From positions 218,723-282,722 of the forward strand of contig JNVV01000052.1 in NCBI GenBank assembly GCA_000733355.1: a stretch of DNA of 64,000 nt, read 5' to 3'. This document shows, one piece after another, positions 33,845-45,046 of the stretch (its first letter is position 1; each line of letters starts with the position of its first letter). The position numbers and the translations under genes were made by a program. The notes beneath the pieces were generated by a model. It was given only the letters and a program-made list of their open reading frames with translations, was not told the DNA's origin and ran no database searches. The DNA comes from Falciphora oryzae (Eukaryota; Ascomycota; Sordariomycetes; Magnaporthales; Magnaporthaceae).

Positions 33845-35273
33845 AGCACCTCCCTCGGAAGGAAACCTGTTGCCAGGCACAAACTACGGTGCCGAAGCCC
33901 AGTTCCTATGCCGAGGGTTGACCCACAGCTCCATGGCGCACTCGCCACCTGGAGCGGCTGGCAGGCCCAGTGCGATCCAGCCAGCGAGTCAAGGGGGGCA
34001 ATCGCCTCTATAAAGAGAGACGCTTGTGGCAGTTTTTCCGGCGTGTTTGACTTTAGATAGCACGCTCAATCAATCTCTTTCTTGCTCCGTCTGTTCGTTT
34101 GTCTGGCCGCCCAGAAGCTCACCTCCCCCCTCCATCAGTGATGGTCAAGTCTTGAAAACAGAGACACGAGGTGCACCCTCTCTCGTAATCTCCCATGCCC
34201 CCCTTGAGCCCATTCGCGCGGACCCGCTTTTTGTTCATGACCTCGTCGTCTTGTACCCTCAGGCCGTTGAACTACCAAAACGCATCCCCGAAGGCGTCCG
34301 GGTTGTTGGAGACGTGATCGACGTGCTTGTCGGGACCTGCGTTCAAAGAAAAAAAAACGGGGGTTTCCCAGGCCAGCGTCATCACACAAACTGTATAAAA
34401 ACGAGGGACTTCTTCAGCCCGTTTTTTTTCCCGCAACTAAAAAGGAGCACAGCAGTAGAAGCAGAACGGTGATGGCAGCACCGACGGCAACCCCATTTTT
34501 AGCTTAGTCTCGAGAGCTGGCAAAAAGCACTGGTCTAGCCGGCTTCGTCGCCCGTGGTCCACTCCTACCGCATATCTGCAAGTCTTCATCTTCCCGAAGC
34601 GTAGCATGCGCGGCGTACAGCTAAACCCCGGCAGGATTAGCAGTGGGTTAGCCTTCAGCGAGAATTCGTGACTTTCACTACCCGACTTCTAGATGCTATC
34701 AGCAACCCGTTCCCTAGCGGGTTTTCACCAACCAGCTTCTAGCATCTGTGTAGCACAAATAATGAGTGGTAGTACAGGCGTCACATCTTGAGGCTTTCTT
34801 TTACTGTGTGTTCTTCTCAAGCCAGTAGGATGACAACCGGCTGTCGCGAGGAGCCTCCCAGAAAAGCTCTCGTCCTCCATAATTTCTTTTTTTGCTACTA
34901 GTGACTTCGAACTTGGATAGGTTCGTCATTCCTGTTTTGGCGTTAACCAGTGATGAGTTGCTGTAAAGCTTCCAAATAAATCCTACTAACGCATGTAGAC
35001 GGGAAGACCCGGCCATTGACATTCCCCCGTTTTCAACTGTGCCATCCGAAATCTGACTCGACATTGACAAGGCTTTGAAGCCTGGCTGAAAGTGTGTCTG
35101 TTTACGCGGAAGGCACTATTGACCTAAACGGCATATCGCACGAAGAGAGGCACCCTGCACAACAAATCTAGGCAACTACCGGCTAAGCCCGAGGAGCAAA
35201 CAATCCGCCAACCTGACAATCTCCCAGTTATCCAAACATTGAACATCGACCCAACCAACCATTATACAAAGCC
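33845..35273. other. Intergenic region
   Basis: About 1.4 kb after the peptide gene. Frames such as 34026-34472 lack recognisable features; C/T-rich and poly-T stretches occur near 34430. Nothing else is supported. Confidence 0.5.
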
Positions 35274-35690
35274 ATGGCGATTTGTACCTCATGCGCTGGC
35301 GAGGGCAGGACGATCTGCCCTCGATGCGGCGGAACGGGGTCCGACAGCTTCATGGAAGCCGCCGTCTGCCTGGTCTGCGACGCGACGGGCCGCCGAGACT
35401 GCGAGCCGTGCCGCGGCAAGGGCGAGCGAGCCGTTCGGCCTGCCGCCACCAAACAGCAGTCGGAGAGCGTTGAGGAAAACACGCCTCCGGATGATGTCGA
35501 CAATAGCGCCACCGCGGCCGAGAACACTCGGCCTTCCCAGAACCTGTCTGCGGACAAGAGCTCCGCCGAGGAGAAGTCCAGCGAGCCTGCCGCCGCTGCT
35601 ACCAAGATGCCTCCTCGAGAGGAACAGGCCAAGTCAGGTCGGGTTGATATCAAGCGCGAGACCACCCCGGGGATCCCGCCATGGTTCTAG
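35274..35690 (+). CDS. DnaJ-type zinc-finger-like protein (138 aa)
   Basis: The N-terminal ~52 residues contain CTSCAGEG, CPRCGGTG, CLVCDATG and CEPCRGKG, four CxxCxGxG-type repeats as in the central zinc domain of type I DnaJ/Hsp40. Two zinc ions are normally held by four such repeats. There is no J domain or C-terminal peptide-binding domain; the rest (~53-138) is acidic, Ser/Ala/Glu-rich and likely disordered. It may be a thiol-disulfide or chaperone-accessory protein, by analogy with plant DnaJ-like zinc-finger proteins; no function is established from sequence. The start context (acaaagccATGG) is good and no coding intron is needed. Confidence 0.75.
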   Translation: MAICTSCAGEGRTICPRCGGTGSDSFMEAAVCLVCDATGRRDCEPCRGKGERAVRPAATKQQSESVEENTPPDDVDNSATAAENTRPSQNLSADKSSAEEKSSEPAAAATKMPPREEQAKSGRVDIKRETTPGIPPWF

Positions 35691-38600
35691 GTTGGTACGA
35701 GTTGCTCTCAAAACAGAAGCCTTGCTTCCTCGAAACCTCACTCGCTAACTCCTACTCTCCCTCGATTACTACAGGAAAGTTCTTGGTCTAGCACTGCACT
35801 ATTGTTGGGAGAGAAGGCTTTGGTTTCTTTAAGCGGACGAGACCAGCCCCGAGTTCCTGTGAGTCATCGATTGCCTGGATTGCTTGGGCCGGTGCTGTAT
35901 AATACCTGGCCCAAACACATTTCGAACCTCCGGTTTATCATCGGAGCTGGAAGGAGCAAAGAAAGGCCAAGGGATTTGTATTTCGGGGGTACACTAGACG
36001 TCACCCTCGTACCTTCTATGATGTCACCTCTGCGGTAGTCGTTGTTTATGCATTGCTGGACATTGAGTCCTCATTCAATCCGTCGTTCCAAGAGAATCAC
36101 GTGACAGCTCCCTGCCAGCCCTGACATGCGCCTCACCTTACTGCAGAACCATGTGATATCGAGCCTTGGCATCGTCAGGATCTCGCCTGCGCCCCAAGCC
36201 ACCTACCTGCAGACACGGACAATAATCGAAGGGGCGGGTTCACGGGCGCTTCATAAGTTCACACATTATGCTGTGGGGTGCTGGAATGCGGTTTCTCCAA
36301 ACGATCCGTGCCGGACCGTGGGCTTGCGAGGACAGCACACATCGCCGCCCCGCGCCACGCAATCATCACTTGCTGGCGGCCCGGCTGACCTGCTTGGCTC
36401 TTGTTCTGGTTGGCATATGGCGGGGATTTGCCAAGGCCGCATCCTGGCTAGGGCTTGGGGGGTTCGTCTGAGCTGGTTGCGCGAGAAAAGATGCTCAAAG
36501 AAGAAAGCAATTGTGCCTTGGTCGGGCAATTTGCCTCTATTTTGCTTCGCAAGCTCGCAATAAGGTTTGTAGCCTGCCCCGCAGGAACGTGTTCCTTTTT
36601 TTGGAGGGCAAATTGTAATGGCCAAAGGTTGTTGTTGGGTTTGACGGGCCCTGCCGGGAGAAGGATTCGAATTCGGATTTTGAAAGGCCGCAGGGTCTGG
36701 TCTGGTCTGGGGTTCTTGGCGGGGCGCATCCCGTCCATATGCCGAACCAAAACGGTAAAAACCAGGCAGCGGCCCTCAGTCGCGTCGTCATCGCTGCAAA
36801 CACACGAGTCGGCCGCAGCGGTCTGCCAACGCTCCTGAGGGAATTGCAGCCATTCACTTGGCGAGATGACATCCATCAGGAAAAGGCCTATTTGGGTTAG
36901 GTAAGGGGAATGGGCTCTGGGATCCAGTGGGAATTTGCTGCGTGGTCGTCGCACGTGCGCCAGTGCTATTCAGGGGCACCCAACGCCACGAATTTGGATG
37001 TGTGTCTTGACCGCATGGATGGGCTGCTCAAGCTTACTCAAGGGACCCGAAAAGGGCGGAGGAGATGTCATTGTGCGTACGCCACGGACGGGAAGGGAGC
37101 ACGTCCCATGACCAGACGAACGGCTCATGATCGTGCAAAGCGGGTACCTACCTGCCCACCTTCTCACCTCCCTCGCCGATAGACCGGAGGTGCAGTCCGA
37201 CCGGACGGATCGCAGCAGTCGGTCGGGGACGGGGTGGCGCAGCAGCGGCAATTGATATGTCAGCGGGGCGCTGGGTGTGTGCCCTCTCTTCTTCGCCACG
37301 GACTCGGGCGTCCCCAGATCCGAGATCTCCTAATTCCGGTGTGGCACGGTGCCGTAGCAGACGAGCATACAAGCAGCAAGACTGGGAGTGCCGGACTCCC
37401 GGGCGCCAAGCGGCTAGGACACGCCCTGTGGGTGGCTCAGACCCAGCCACGTGTGTTTGTTCGTTTGTTGCTGAAGAATCAGAAGGGATTGGCATAACAA
37501 CAACGGTGGGCGTCTTGCACTTTTCTCTTTTTCTTTCCCCATCGCTTCAGGTCCTCTCAATTGACAAAAGCGCAGGAACAGAAGAGAAGGATGCGTCCTG
37601 CTACCGCGCCGTGTTTGCTTGCAGAGGCTGCTGGGCCAATCGACGACATCCTGGGCACGCGACACGGAGGCAGCCCCCGACCCAGAGATGCAGCTCTTGG
37701 CGCGGCCCCACCTCCAGCAAGCGATTGGCAGGAGATCAAACGCCCTGGTGCCGGCAGGGCGCCCAAACACAAGGCGCCTAGCACAGCCCCCGTCAGACTG
37801 GCCCCCTCCATCCCTCCACATCCCTTGGGCGGCGCCCAGCCCTAGTCGTCGTCAGCCAGAGGAGAGCGTGGCCGCGGATTCCGGACTGTTGGGGGGGGGA
37901 GGCCAGGTTGCCAGAACGCATGCCTGCGCTGCCTTGTTGGTTGGCTGGCGCACCGGGCAGCCCGTCCGAACAAAATTGAACCTCGCGCGCTGCATGTTGC
38001 AGAGGGGTCAGCCTGACAAAGACATCTCAGGGTGCTCAATGTCGCACAAACAAAGAATCTGACTTGTCGGAAGCAGGCAGATCGCTTCAGCTGAGGGCGA
38101 TATTGCCTTTGGGTTTCGCCAAGTGCCTAGCGAGGGCGGATTCTTTATTTTTCGTCTTCTTTTCAGTGCGGCCTGTGGCCATTTATGTCGACGTCCCACA
38201 CTGTTATGTTATTTTTGTCGGGACCTGTAGCACGAGAGGTGGGCGATGGTTCGCGCTGGACTGTGGAGGCTTCTCCCTAAAGACGGGGAAGACAGGGCCC
38301 TGTTGTCGCCGCCTGCTCGCGAGAAACGCAGCGAGATGATGCGGCACCCGAGCGAAGCAGCTCGGATCCCAGCGCTGTCTTGGACCAGAGCAGGGCAGGG
38401 GTGGCGGGCCAGGACCAAAAAACGGCTGGCGGCAGGGGGCCCCAGCCTGCCAAGTGCAACTCTTGGTGTGTGATCCTAAACCGCTGCGGCGTAAAAGGAA
38501 AAGGGCGGCGGGTCAGCAGAGTGAATCACCACCCGCGGCTTCGCCCTTCCCTTCCGTCTGCCCTCTTTTGCCTCGATTGATTTCCTGTTTCGTTCATTGT

Positions 38601-39310
38601 TCGCTCGCCATTTTCCCTTTTTTCTTAAGTCCGGTTGTTGCATTTTGCGATTTGCAGTTTTTCATTTGTTCTTTCTGTTCGATTTTTCGGGCACCTGCCA
38701 CACACTCCGCCCTGCCAAAAAAGACATTCGACCTCACCACTTGAAGTCACTCGAATCCCCGTCGCTCTAGCTGCACGGCGATTCACGAAGGCTCGGGCGC
38801 TGGCGTGTCCCTTCCCCCGCCTGACGAACTGCGCCCCCCTTGGAATCCATCCCCCCGCATCGAGAAGAGAGACTCCAAAGAAGGAAGCGTACGCAATTCC
38901 TGCAGGCTGGGACATTGGATTGGATTGATATATGGGAGCGCGGTTCCTTTTTGGCTGCTTCCCGGGCTCAGCTGCAAGCCACCACCGGACATCAGGCTCG
39001 ATCGTCCCTTGACTGCTGGCCCGCGCTGCTGACTGCATCTATCTGCCTGGCTGCTTGATTTGCTGGGCGTCTGTTAGCGGCTTGACCGGCTTCCATCATT
39101 AGTTCCGACCCGTGAACTTTTCCGCCACCTTTTCTGGTTGTTCATTTGTTCTTTGCAAGCGTCTTTCCTATTTTTTTTTTTTTTTTTTTTCGTTTGTTCC
39201 CTCTTTCCTGACCTCCTTCCTACCCTCGTCGACTGTCCCGACCCGATTGACTCGACGGCGACGACGACTCTGCGGCGACCCTTCCGCCGAAATCATATCT
39301 CTTAGAGGTC
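35691..39310. other. Long intergenic region upstream of the ADAM gene
   Basis: About 3.6 kb with no supportable gene. Several 100-170-codon frames on both strands lack domains or coherent composition. The last 700 bp are C/T-rich with a T tract at 39171-39190, fitting a long 5' UTR/promoter for the ADAM gene at 39311. Confidence 0.5.
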
Positions 39311-41632
39311 ATGAAGTTACTACCATCCCTCCTGACCACATTGTTGGCAGTAACGGGGTACACAGATATAGCAAACGGTATGTGGCCTGTCCCTGTGTAG
39401 CCGTCGAGCCTCGGTTCGTCCAGCCGGCCGCTGGAGCCACGAAGCACAAGCCAGCGACTGGGAAACTCAAATTCCAGGCGCACATGAAAGCTAATTGCGG
39501 GACACCACCCATCAACAGCATTAAGCGTCGGTCGGAATCCATTGCGAAAAACGACGCAAATCGAAGATGTCCACTTCACGACCGACTGGCAGCTGGTCCA
39601 CGCGTGGTCCACTTTCGCTACTACCTTTAAGCTCGTCGACGGCAGCAAAGAGAGGAGGATACGACTGGAGCTGGCGCCCAACGACGATGTCATCTCGAGC
39701 GAGGCGTACGTCCAGGTGATCGGCCCCGACGGCCAGCCGCGGTACGGCAGGACCATCGACCGGGCCGAGCACCGCGTTTTCAAGGGCAACGCCTTTGTGC
39801 GCGCGAGCGAGCACGACCAGTGGAGGAACGCCGGCTGGGCTCGCATCATGGTGGTCGCCGACGGCCGGACGCCGCTGTTCGAGGGCGCCTTCAGCATCGA
39901 TGGCGACAACCACCACGTCCAGACCGCGACCAACTTTGCGAGCACAAGACACGAGCAGGACCCGGCGCCGCAGCGCGCGGAGAAGGGCGGAAAGGGCGAG
40001 TACCTGGTTGCGTGGAGGGACTCGGACATCCGTGGCAAGGGCGACGACGAGGACTGGACGGAGCTGAGGAGGCGAGATGGCAGCGTCATTCCCAGGAGGG
40101 CGTCCGGGTGTGGCGTTGACGACAATCACGTCCGCGTCGATGCGGACGGTGACGAGGACAGCCCTCCGCAGCACAAGATCCGCGATGTCTCGCCCAACCT
40201 GGCCTCGTCGCCGCTCGACAGGCTGATGGCGCGCCAGAACCGCAACGACGTGGCCAACATTGGCTCGACTCGAGGCTGCCCGACGACCCGCCGTGTCGCC
40301 CTTATCGGCATTGCCACCGACTGCACCTACCGCGGCGCCTTCTCGTCTGACCAGGACGTGCGCGCCAACATCGTCAACCTCGTCAACACGGCCTCGGCTC
40401 TCTACGAGCGCACCTTCAACATCACGCTCGCCATCCGGAATCTGACCATCTCGGACCGCGAGTGCCCCTCCCAGACCAACGCCGACAACGCCTGGAACAC
40501 CCCGTGCAATGCCCAGACGAGCATCTCGACCCGACTGAGCCAGTTCTCCAACTGGCGCGGCCGTCTCAATGACAACGCCGCCTTCTGGACCCTCATGAGC
40601 ACGTGTACCACCAACACTGCCGTCGGCATCGCCTGGCTCGGCGCCGCCTGCATGCGTGGCTCCCAGCGCGACCGCACCGGCACCGCCGTGGCGGGCGCCA
40701 ACTACGTCGCCCGCACCAACGGCGGCCAGAGCGAGTGGCAGGTCTTCGCGCACGAGGTCGGCCACACCTTCGGCGCCGACCACGACTGCAACCGGGACCT
40801 CTGCGCGGCTTCGGACAACACGTGCTGCCCCCTCAGCCGCGACACGTGCGACGCCCGCTCCCAGTTCATCATGAACCCCTCGGCCCAGCGCGGCATCGAC
40901 AGCTTCAGCCCCTGCACCATCGGCTCCGTCTGCTCCCAGCTGGGCGCCGGCACCGTCAGCATGCGCTGCCTGGTCGACAACCGCGACGTGCCCACCGCCG
41001 TGGGCGCGACGTGCGGCAACGGCATCGTCGAGGCCGGCGAGCAGTGCGACAGCAGCAACCCCTGCTGCGACCGCGCCACCTGCAAGTACCGCGCCGGCGC
41101 CACGTGCGACCCCTCCAGCGACGGCTGCTGCACACCGCAGTGCGGCGTCGCCCCCGCGGACCGCGTCTGCCGCCCCTCGACCGGCACGTGCGACCCCGAG
41201 GAGAAGTGCGACGGCAAGGCCGCCGCCTGCCCCGAGAACGTCGACAACACCAACCCCAACGGCCGCGGCTGCACCAGCAACGGCGGCGGCACGCTCGGCG
41301 ACATCGGCGCCACGGCCAGCAACTGGTTCGAGCAGAACAAGCCGCTCGCCATCGGCCTGATCGCCGGCATCGGTGGACTGATCGCGCTGCTGACGATCTG
41401 CTGTTGTATCAGCAGCTGCCGCCGCAAGCGCGCCATCCGCCGCCAACGCCAGCAGATGATCGCCGCCCGCACCTCCCAGGCAGGCGGCCGGCCCCCGCCC
41501 GGCTTCACCACCGGCGCCCCGGGTTCGGGGCCCCTACCCCCGCCGCCGAGCTACTGGTCGGCGGCGCCGCCCCCGATGGCGCAGCAGCCCGGGTGGAGGC
41601 CCCAGCGCACCATGAGTGCGAGATATGCATAG
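39311..41632 (+). CDS. ADAM-family metalloprotease, membrane-anchored, 2 exons
   Basis: Exon 1 (39311-39377) encodes only the signal peptide (MKLLPSLLTTLLAVTGYTDI); a 141-nt intron (GTATGT...CAACAG, phase 1) leads to exon 2 (39519-41632), total 726 residues. A pro-domain runs to about residue 240, followed by the reprolysin-like catalytic domain with the zinc motif HEVGHTFGADHD (434-445) and a downstream Met-turn-like IMNPSA. A Cys-rich disintegrin-type domain follows (TCGNGIVEAGEQCD ... CCDRATCKY ... DGCCTPQC), then one TM helix (AIGLIAGIGGLIALLTICCC), a basic stop-transfer and a Pro-rich cytosolic tail. Fungal ADAMs are proposed sheddases or secreted-wall proteases. The order and all zinc ligands are intact. 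The long minus-strand frame across this gene is a codon-bias shadow. Confidence 0.93.
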
Positions 41633-42175
41633 TTATAGGCGTTCCTTTGTTCTTCTCTCTTTTGTGTATTGGATCTGGGGTTATAATCTTTGTCCCCACC
41701 ATTTGGCCTGCTATGGTCTGTCGTACATCTCTTGGATATCACCATCTGGGGGGGTTTCATTGGGCATATACAGATGCATACATACATTTCCCAGCTCTTG
41801 TTTTTTGACTTTTCCTCGACATCCCCACCATTTAGCTTAGATTATGAACATAACGACACGCTTGCTTTCCCAACGCTAACCTTCCCTATGATATCAATTT
41901 CTTCGTGGTGGTAATCGTGCCATGTAGAGGATGTCCGCAGAGCCGAACAACGGCATCTTGCTTCAAATTAAGATGGCAGTTTCCTGTAAGTCGCTATTGT
42001 ATCCCACGACACCTAGATATTTGTCCGTCTCGCGTAGCCCTCAGCAGCAACGCCTCGTCAGATCCAACCTCGTCACTCCATCAGCCTTCCCATGGAATGC
42101 TGTTGCCGGCGTCTTTCTTCCGCGAGTCTACTTTGAAGGGAAGGAAGGAAAAAAGACTGCCATTGGCCGAGCTTC
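41633..42175. other. 3' region between convergent genes
   Basis: About 0.5 kb between the ADAM gene (+) and the gasdermin-like gene (-); T-rich, no feature seen. Confidence 0.5.
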
Positions 42176-42982
42176 CTACAATACCCACCACGCAGGCTCC
42201 AGACCGACACCCTCCTCGACGCGAACCGTCCTACCGCCCTCAATCGCACGCGGCATGAAGTCTTCCTCCACGTCGAGCTCCAACTCATCCTCCTCCTCCT
42301 CGCTATCGCTATAAAACTGCGCTCCTTCGTTGTGAGACAAACTCTTCATGTCGCCCGACCTCTTGGCTTTTACCCTTGCTAACCGGTACCCTAGCACAAA
42401 GTCGCTCGAGCTCTCGAACGACGACTGTCCTAGCGACGAGCGTTGCATCCGGACTGTGGGCCCCGATAGCGCGCCTCTCAGCCCGACGTTGCCGCGCCTG
42501 GTCCTCGAGCGGACGACGCTCTCCGGCGCGCGGCGCGCGACCTTGAGGCCCGTGATCAGGCACACCGGCCTGCGGAACCGGGTCGACTCGAGGAAGCTCC
42601 GGACCGCGGGGAGGCCCACGGCGCGCCGCACCAGCTCGGGCGCGGGGAGGAAGAATGACGTGTCGACGGTGTCGATGGACAGGACTTCCTCCTCGCTCGC
42701 GAACCCGGAGGCGAGCGGGGCTGGCAGAAGCAGGCCGATGAGCTCGGCCCAGATGTCCCAGTCCCCGCTGGTGATGCTGCTCGTGGTCTCCCGGAAGCCC
42801 TGCTGCGTGGTGGCGTGGATCTCCGCCTCTGGGATGGCGAGCTGGTTCGGTGGCGGGTTGAGGGGGATCGGGTCCCGTAGGTCTGCAATCGCGACGCCCA
42901 GCTGCAGCGGCCCCTGGGGTGGGGGAGGGATGGACCAGTAGGGGGCTCGGTGGTATGTCGGGACGGGCTTTGTAGCGGCCAT
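42176..42982 (-). CDS. Gasdermin-like protein of fungal HET-Q1/RCD-1 type (268 aa), putative pore-forming cell-death effector
   Basis: Intronless, 268 residues. The N-terminus MAATKPVPTYHRAPYWSIPP and the later blocks DWDIWAELIGLL, VLSIDTVDTSFFLP, RRPVCLITGLKVAR (~145-158) and SSDFVLGYRLARV (~199-211) match a widespread ascomycete family. Their order resembles gasdermin N-domains, where a VYVVTEVL-like strand and a final amphipathic strand follow the alpha-helix. A ~57-residue acidic tail (FYSDSEEEEDELELDVEEDF) follows, fitting the short C-terminal region that keeps fungal gasdermins inactive until removed. Fungal gasdermins form membrane pores and trigger regulated death, and their genes often neighbour protease genes. 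Here a subtilisin-like gene lies immediately upstream on the same strand, which strengthens the call. Family membership is by pattern only. Confidence 0.62.
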   Translation of the reverse strand: MAATKPVPTYHRAPYWSIPPPPQGPLQLGVAIADLRDPIPLNPPPNQLAIPEAEIHATTQQGFRETTSSITSGDWDIWAELIGLLLPAPLASGFASEEEVLSIDTVDTSFFLPAPELVRRAVGLPAVRSFLESTRFRRPVCLITGLKVARRAPESVVRSRTRRGNVGLRGALSGPTVRMQRSSLGQSSFESSSDFVLGYRLARVKAKRSGDMKSLSHNEGAQFYSDSEEEEDELELDVEEDFMPRAIEGGRTVRVEEGVGLEPAWWVL

Positions 42983-43340
42983 TTTCGGAGGCGCGTTTGG
43001 GCCTAGGAGGTGTGTTAAGCGACGACTCGCGCGCTTTACGTCTTATAGAAGGCGATCGGAAACTGTAATCCAGGTGCTGGAGGCCCAATGAACTGACCGC
43101 CCACGTAAGTTTTAACCTAGCGGTAAGGCTACGGCACGTGGGGGGCTTCTTTGCTGATAACGCTAACCGACCCTGCATGGGCCTCGAGGAGCCATGCCAT
43201 CGATAGGGAAGTGCACAACCCGGCCTCCGGCATGCATGCTTTCCGAACAAAATCTTGCTATATCACAACGGCTCAACACCTTGAGCGCTCTAGTATTCTC
43301 CTCTTGATAGCCTTGAACCTTAGAAATTCATATCCCCACA

Positions 43341-44558
43341 TCACCCTGGGGCTTNNNNNNNNNNNNNNNNNNNNNNNNNNNNNNNNNNNNNNNNNNNNNN
43401 NNNNNNNNNNNNNNNNNNNNNNNNNNNNNNNNNNNNNNNNNNNNNNNNNCTAGTTACACTGAAATGCTCCCTAATGAGCTCAGATGCCAAGTGAATATTA
43501 CGGGACGACCTCCAAAGATGCCACGGCGCTAGGTACCGATAGCCACTATGTTCCTGCTTGATGGACATCAGATAAAAAAGTTCTCTCATGCCCTCCCCGC
43601 AAAAGATTCTGTCAGTAGGGATGATGGCCTGTCTGGTGACAACCTCCAAAGCGTTGGCTGCGAAGCCAGCAGCAATGGGGGTGGCAAAGGACGTGCCTGA
43701 CTTCGAAACGGGATTTCCGTCCCAGATTAAAGGTACTGAGGCCCCTAGCGTCGAAAAGTTGTGGTCATCGTCCCGTGGCAAGGGGTTGAAGCTGACACCT
43801 CCACCATTGCCGTCGCTTGCGTGCACGCATATAACGTCCCGGCGCGTAGCCGGAAATGTTCGCGGCTCGTTGCTCCCGTGGTTAGAGACTGCGGCCAACA
43901 TGATGACCGAGTTGTTGGCTGCGTGCTTGATAGCCTTGTGAACCTGATCATCCCAGGATTTCAAGCCGAGCGACATGACGATAATGTCAACCTTCCAATC
44001 GTCCGTCGCTTTCCAGATTGCCTGGTACCAGCAAGCAAATTATCGGCACAACCTTCCTATGGTATCAGAGAAAAGACGTCAAGGTATGGTTATGACCCAC
44101 CTTGGAGATGAATGGTATCTGGCCTGGCTGCGTAGTCCTAGAATCTGCGACTTTTGCGATGTACAAGTCCGCTCGGGGTGCGACTTTTGCGAGCAAGGCC
44201 GTGCCGTGGGTGCCATGTCCAAGGGCATCCATGACGTTCGTTGGGTCTTCCCCATTCAGCCATGAGTAACCGTCTTCTCCATGTTTACCACTTGCGAGTC
44301 CACGTCGTGATCCACCAGGTCCTCAAGATGCGAAATCAGACTGGGTATCGCCCACAGCAGCATTGGATGCATCTCCTGGAGGAACTTCCATTCGCGCAGT
44401 TCCGACAGGCGATTCGTAGACATTGCGACGGATGCTGGTCGGCCCCGATGTCTCTTCGGCGAGGGCAGATTGGAAGGGCTGGATTGGAAGAACTGGGCCA
44501 GGACAAAGGAGTGACGGGGCGCTTTGGCGCCAGCGGCGCCACGGAGATTCTGTCGCAA
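43341..44558 (-). pseudogene. Subtilisin-like (S8) serine protease gene, damaged and crossing an assembly gap
   Basis: The right-hand exon contains GHGTHGTALL with the catalytic His, then KVAPRADLYIAKVADS and ends at 44101. A 79-nt intron (GTGGGT...ACCAG, phase 0) leads to the left exon from 44021: DIIVMSLGLKSW, AAVSNHGSN with the oxyanion Asn, and KSGTSFATPIAAGF with the catalytic Ser. The Asp motif is only seen in a different frame (LVDHDVDSQVV near 44300), and the frame matching the His block has an in-frame TGA close by, so the 5' part is broken or mis-sequenced. The C-terminal part enters the N run at 43355-43449. S8 proteases partner gasdermins in fungi (het-Q2 cleaves HET-Q1), and the gasdermin-like gene lies just downstream on the same strand. 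Confidence 0.65.
43355..43449. other. Assembly gap (95 N)
   Basis: A run of N inside or at the 3' end of the S8 protease gene; true length unknown. Confidence 0.98.
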
Positions 44559-45046
44559 AGGATCGAGGGGGTCCTCCGGCCATGCCGGCCAGGGTCGGCA
44601 TCGCCACCCTCGCTGGCGTCGCAGGTGCTCAATAAGCGGTTACAGAGCACTCGGCGACGCCGAGAGGGGCTCTCCACTCCTACTGCGCACTCATGTATAA
44701 AGACCCCGAGGGTCGAAGACCCTCGGGCGCTTTCCTATTAGTTCCTTAGAGGTAGAAATCAAGACAATCCTTCTACTGCATACCCTCTACTTTGCAATAG
44801 ATTCAGCTCCTGGCCAAAAACCGACCGTCACATGATGTGAGAGGGAGGTCTGCTTCTCAGCCACAGGACGCAAGCAAGTGACGGGTCTGAATGCAGGTAA
44901 TAAACGCGGGGTTCTGTTGCCTCCGAACCCAACACTTTCTCGACTGACCCCTTTACAGTCATCACCAATAGCAGGCACCACATTCACGCTCCCGACCTCC
45001 TGACTCCGTGCATTTCCCGCCTAGCGGTGGCATCCCATTGGGGACA
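44559..45046. other. Divergent promoter region
   Basis: About 0.5 kb between the S8 protease gene (-) and the C2H2-type gene (+). The segment 44697-44730 contains a short inverted repeat (ACCCCGAGGGTCGAAGACCCTCGG). No other feature was seen. Confidence 0.4.

Noticed and set aside
36126..36954. Frames of 120-168 codons on both strands
   Set aside because: Overlapping, featureless and mutually exclusive; no splice or start evidence.
39521..41446. 641-codon minus-strand open frame
   Set aside because: Antisense shadow of the ADAM gene: Ala/Gly/Val/Asp-rich from GC3 bias, no domain, while the plus strand has all ADAM motifs.
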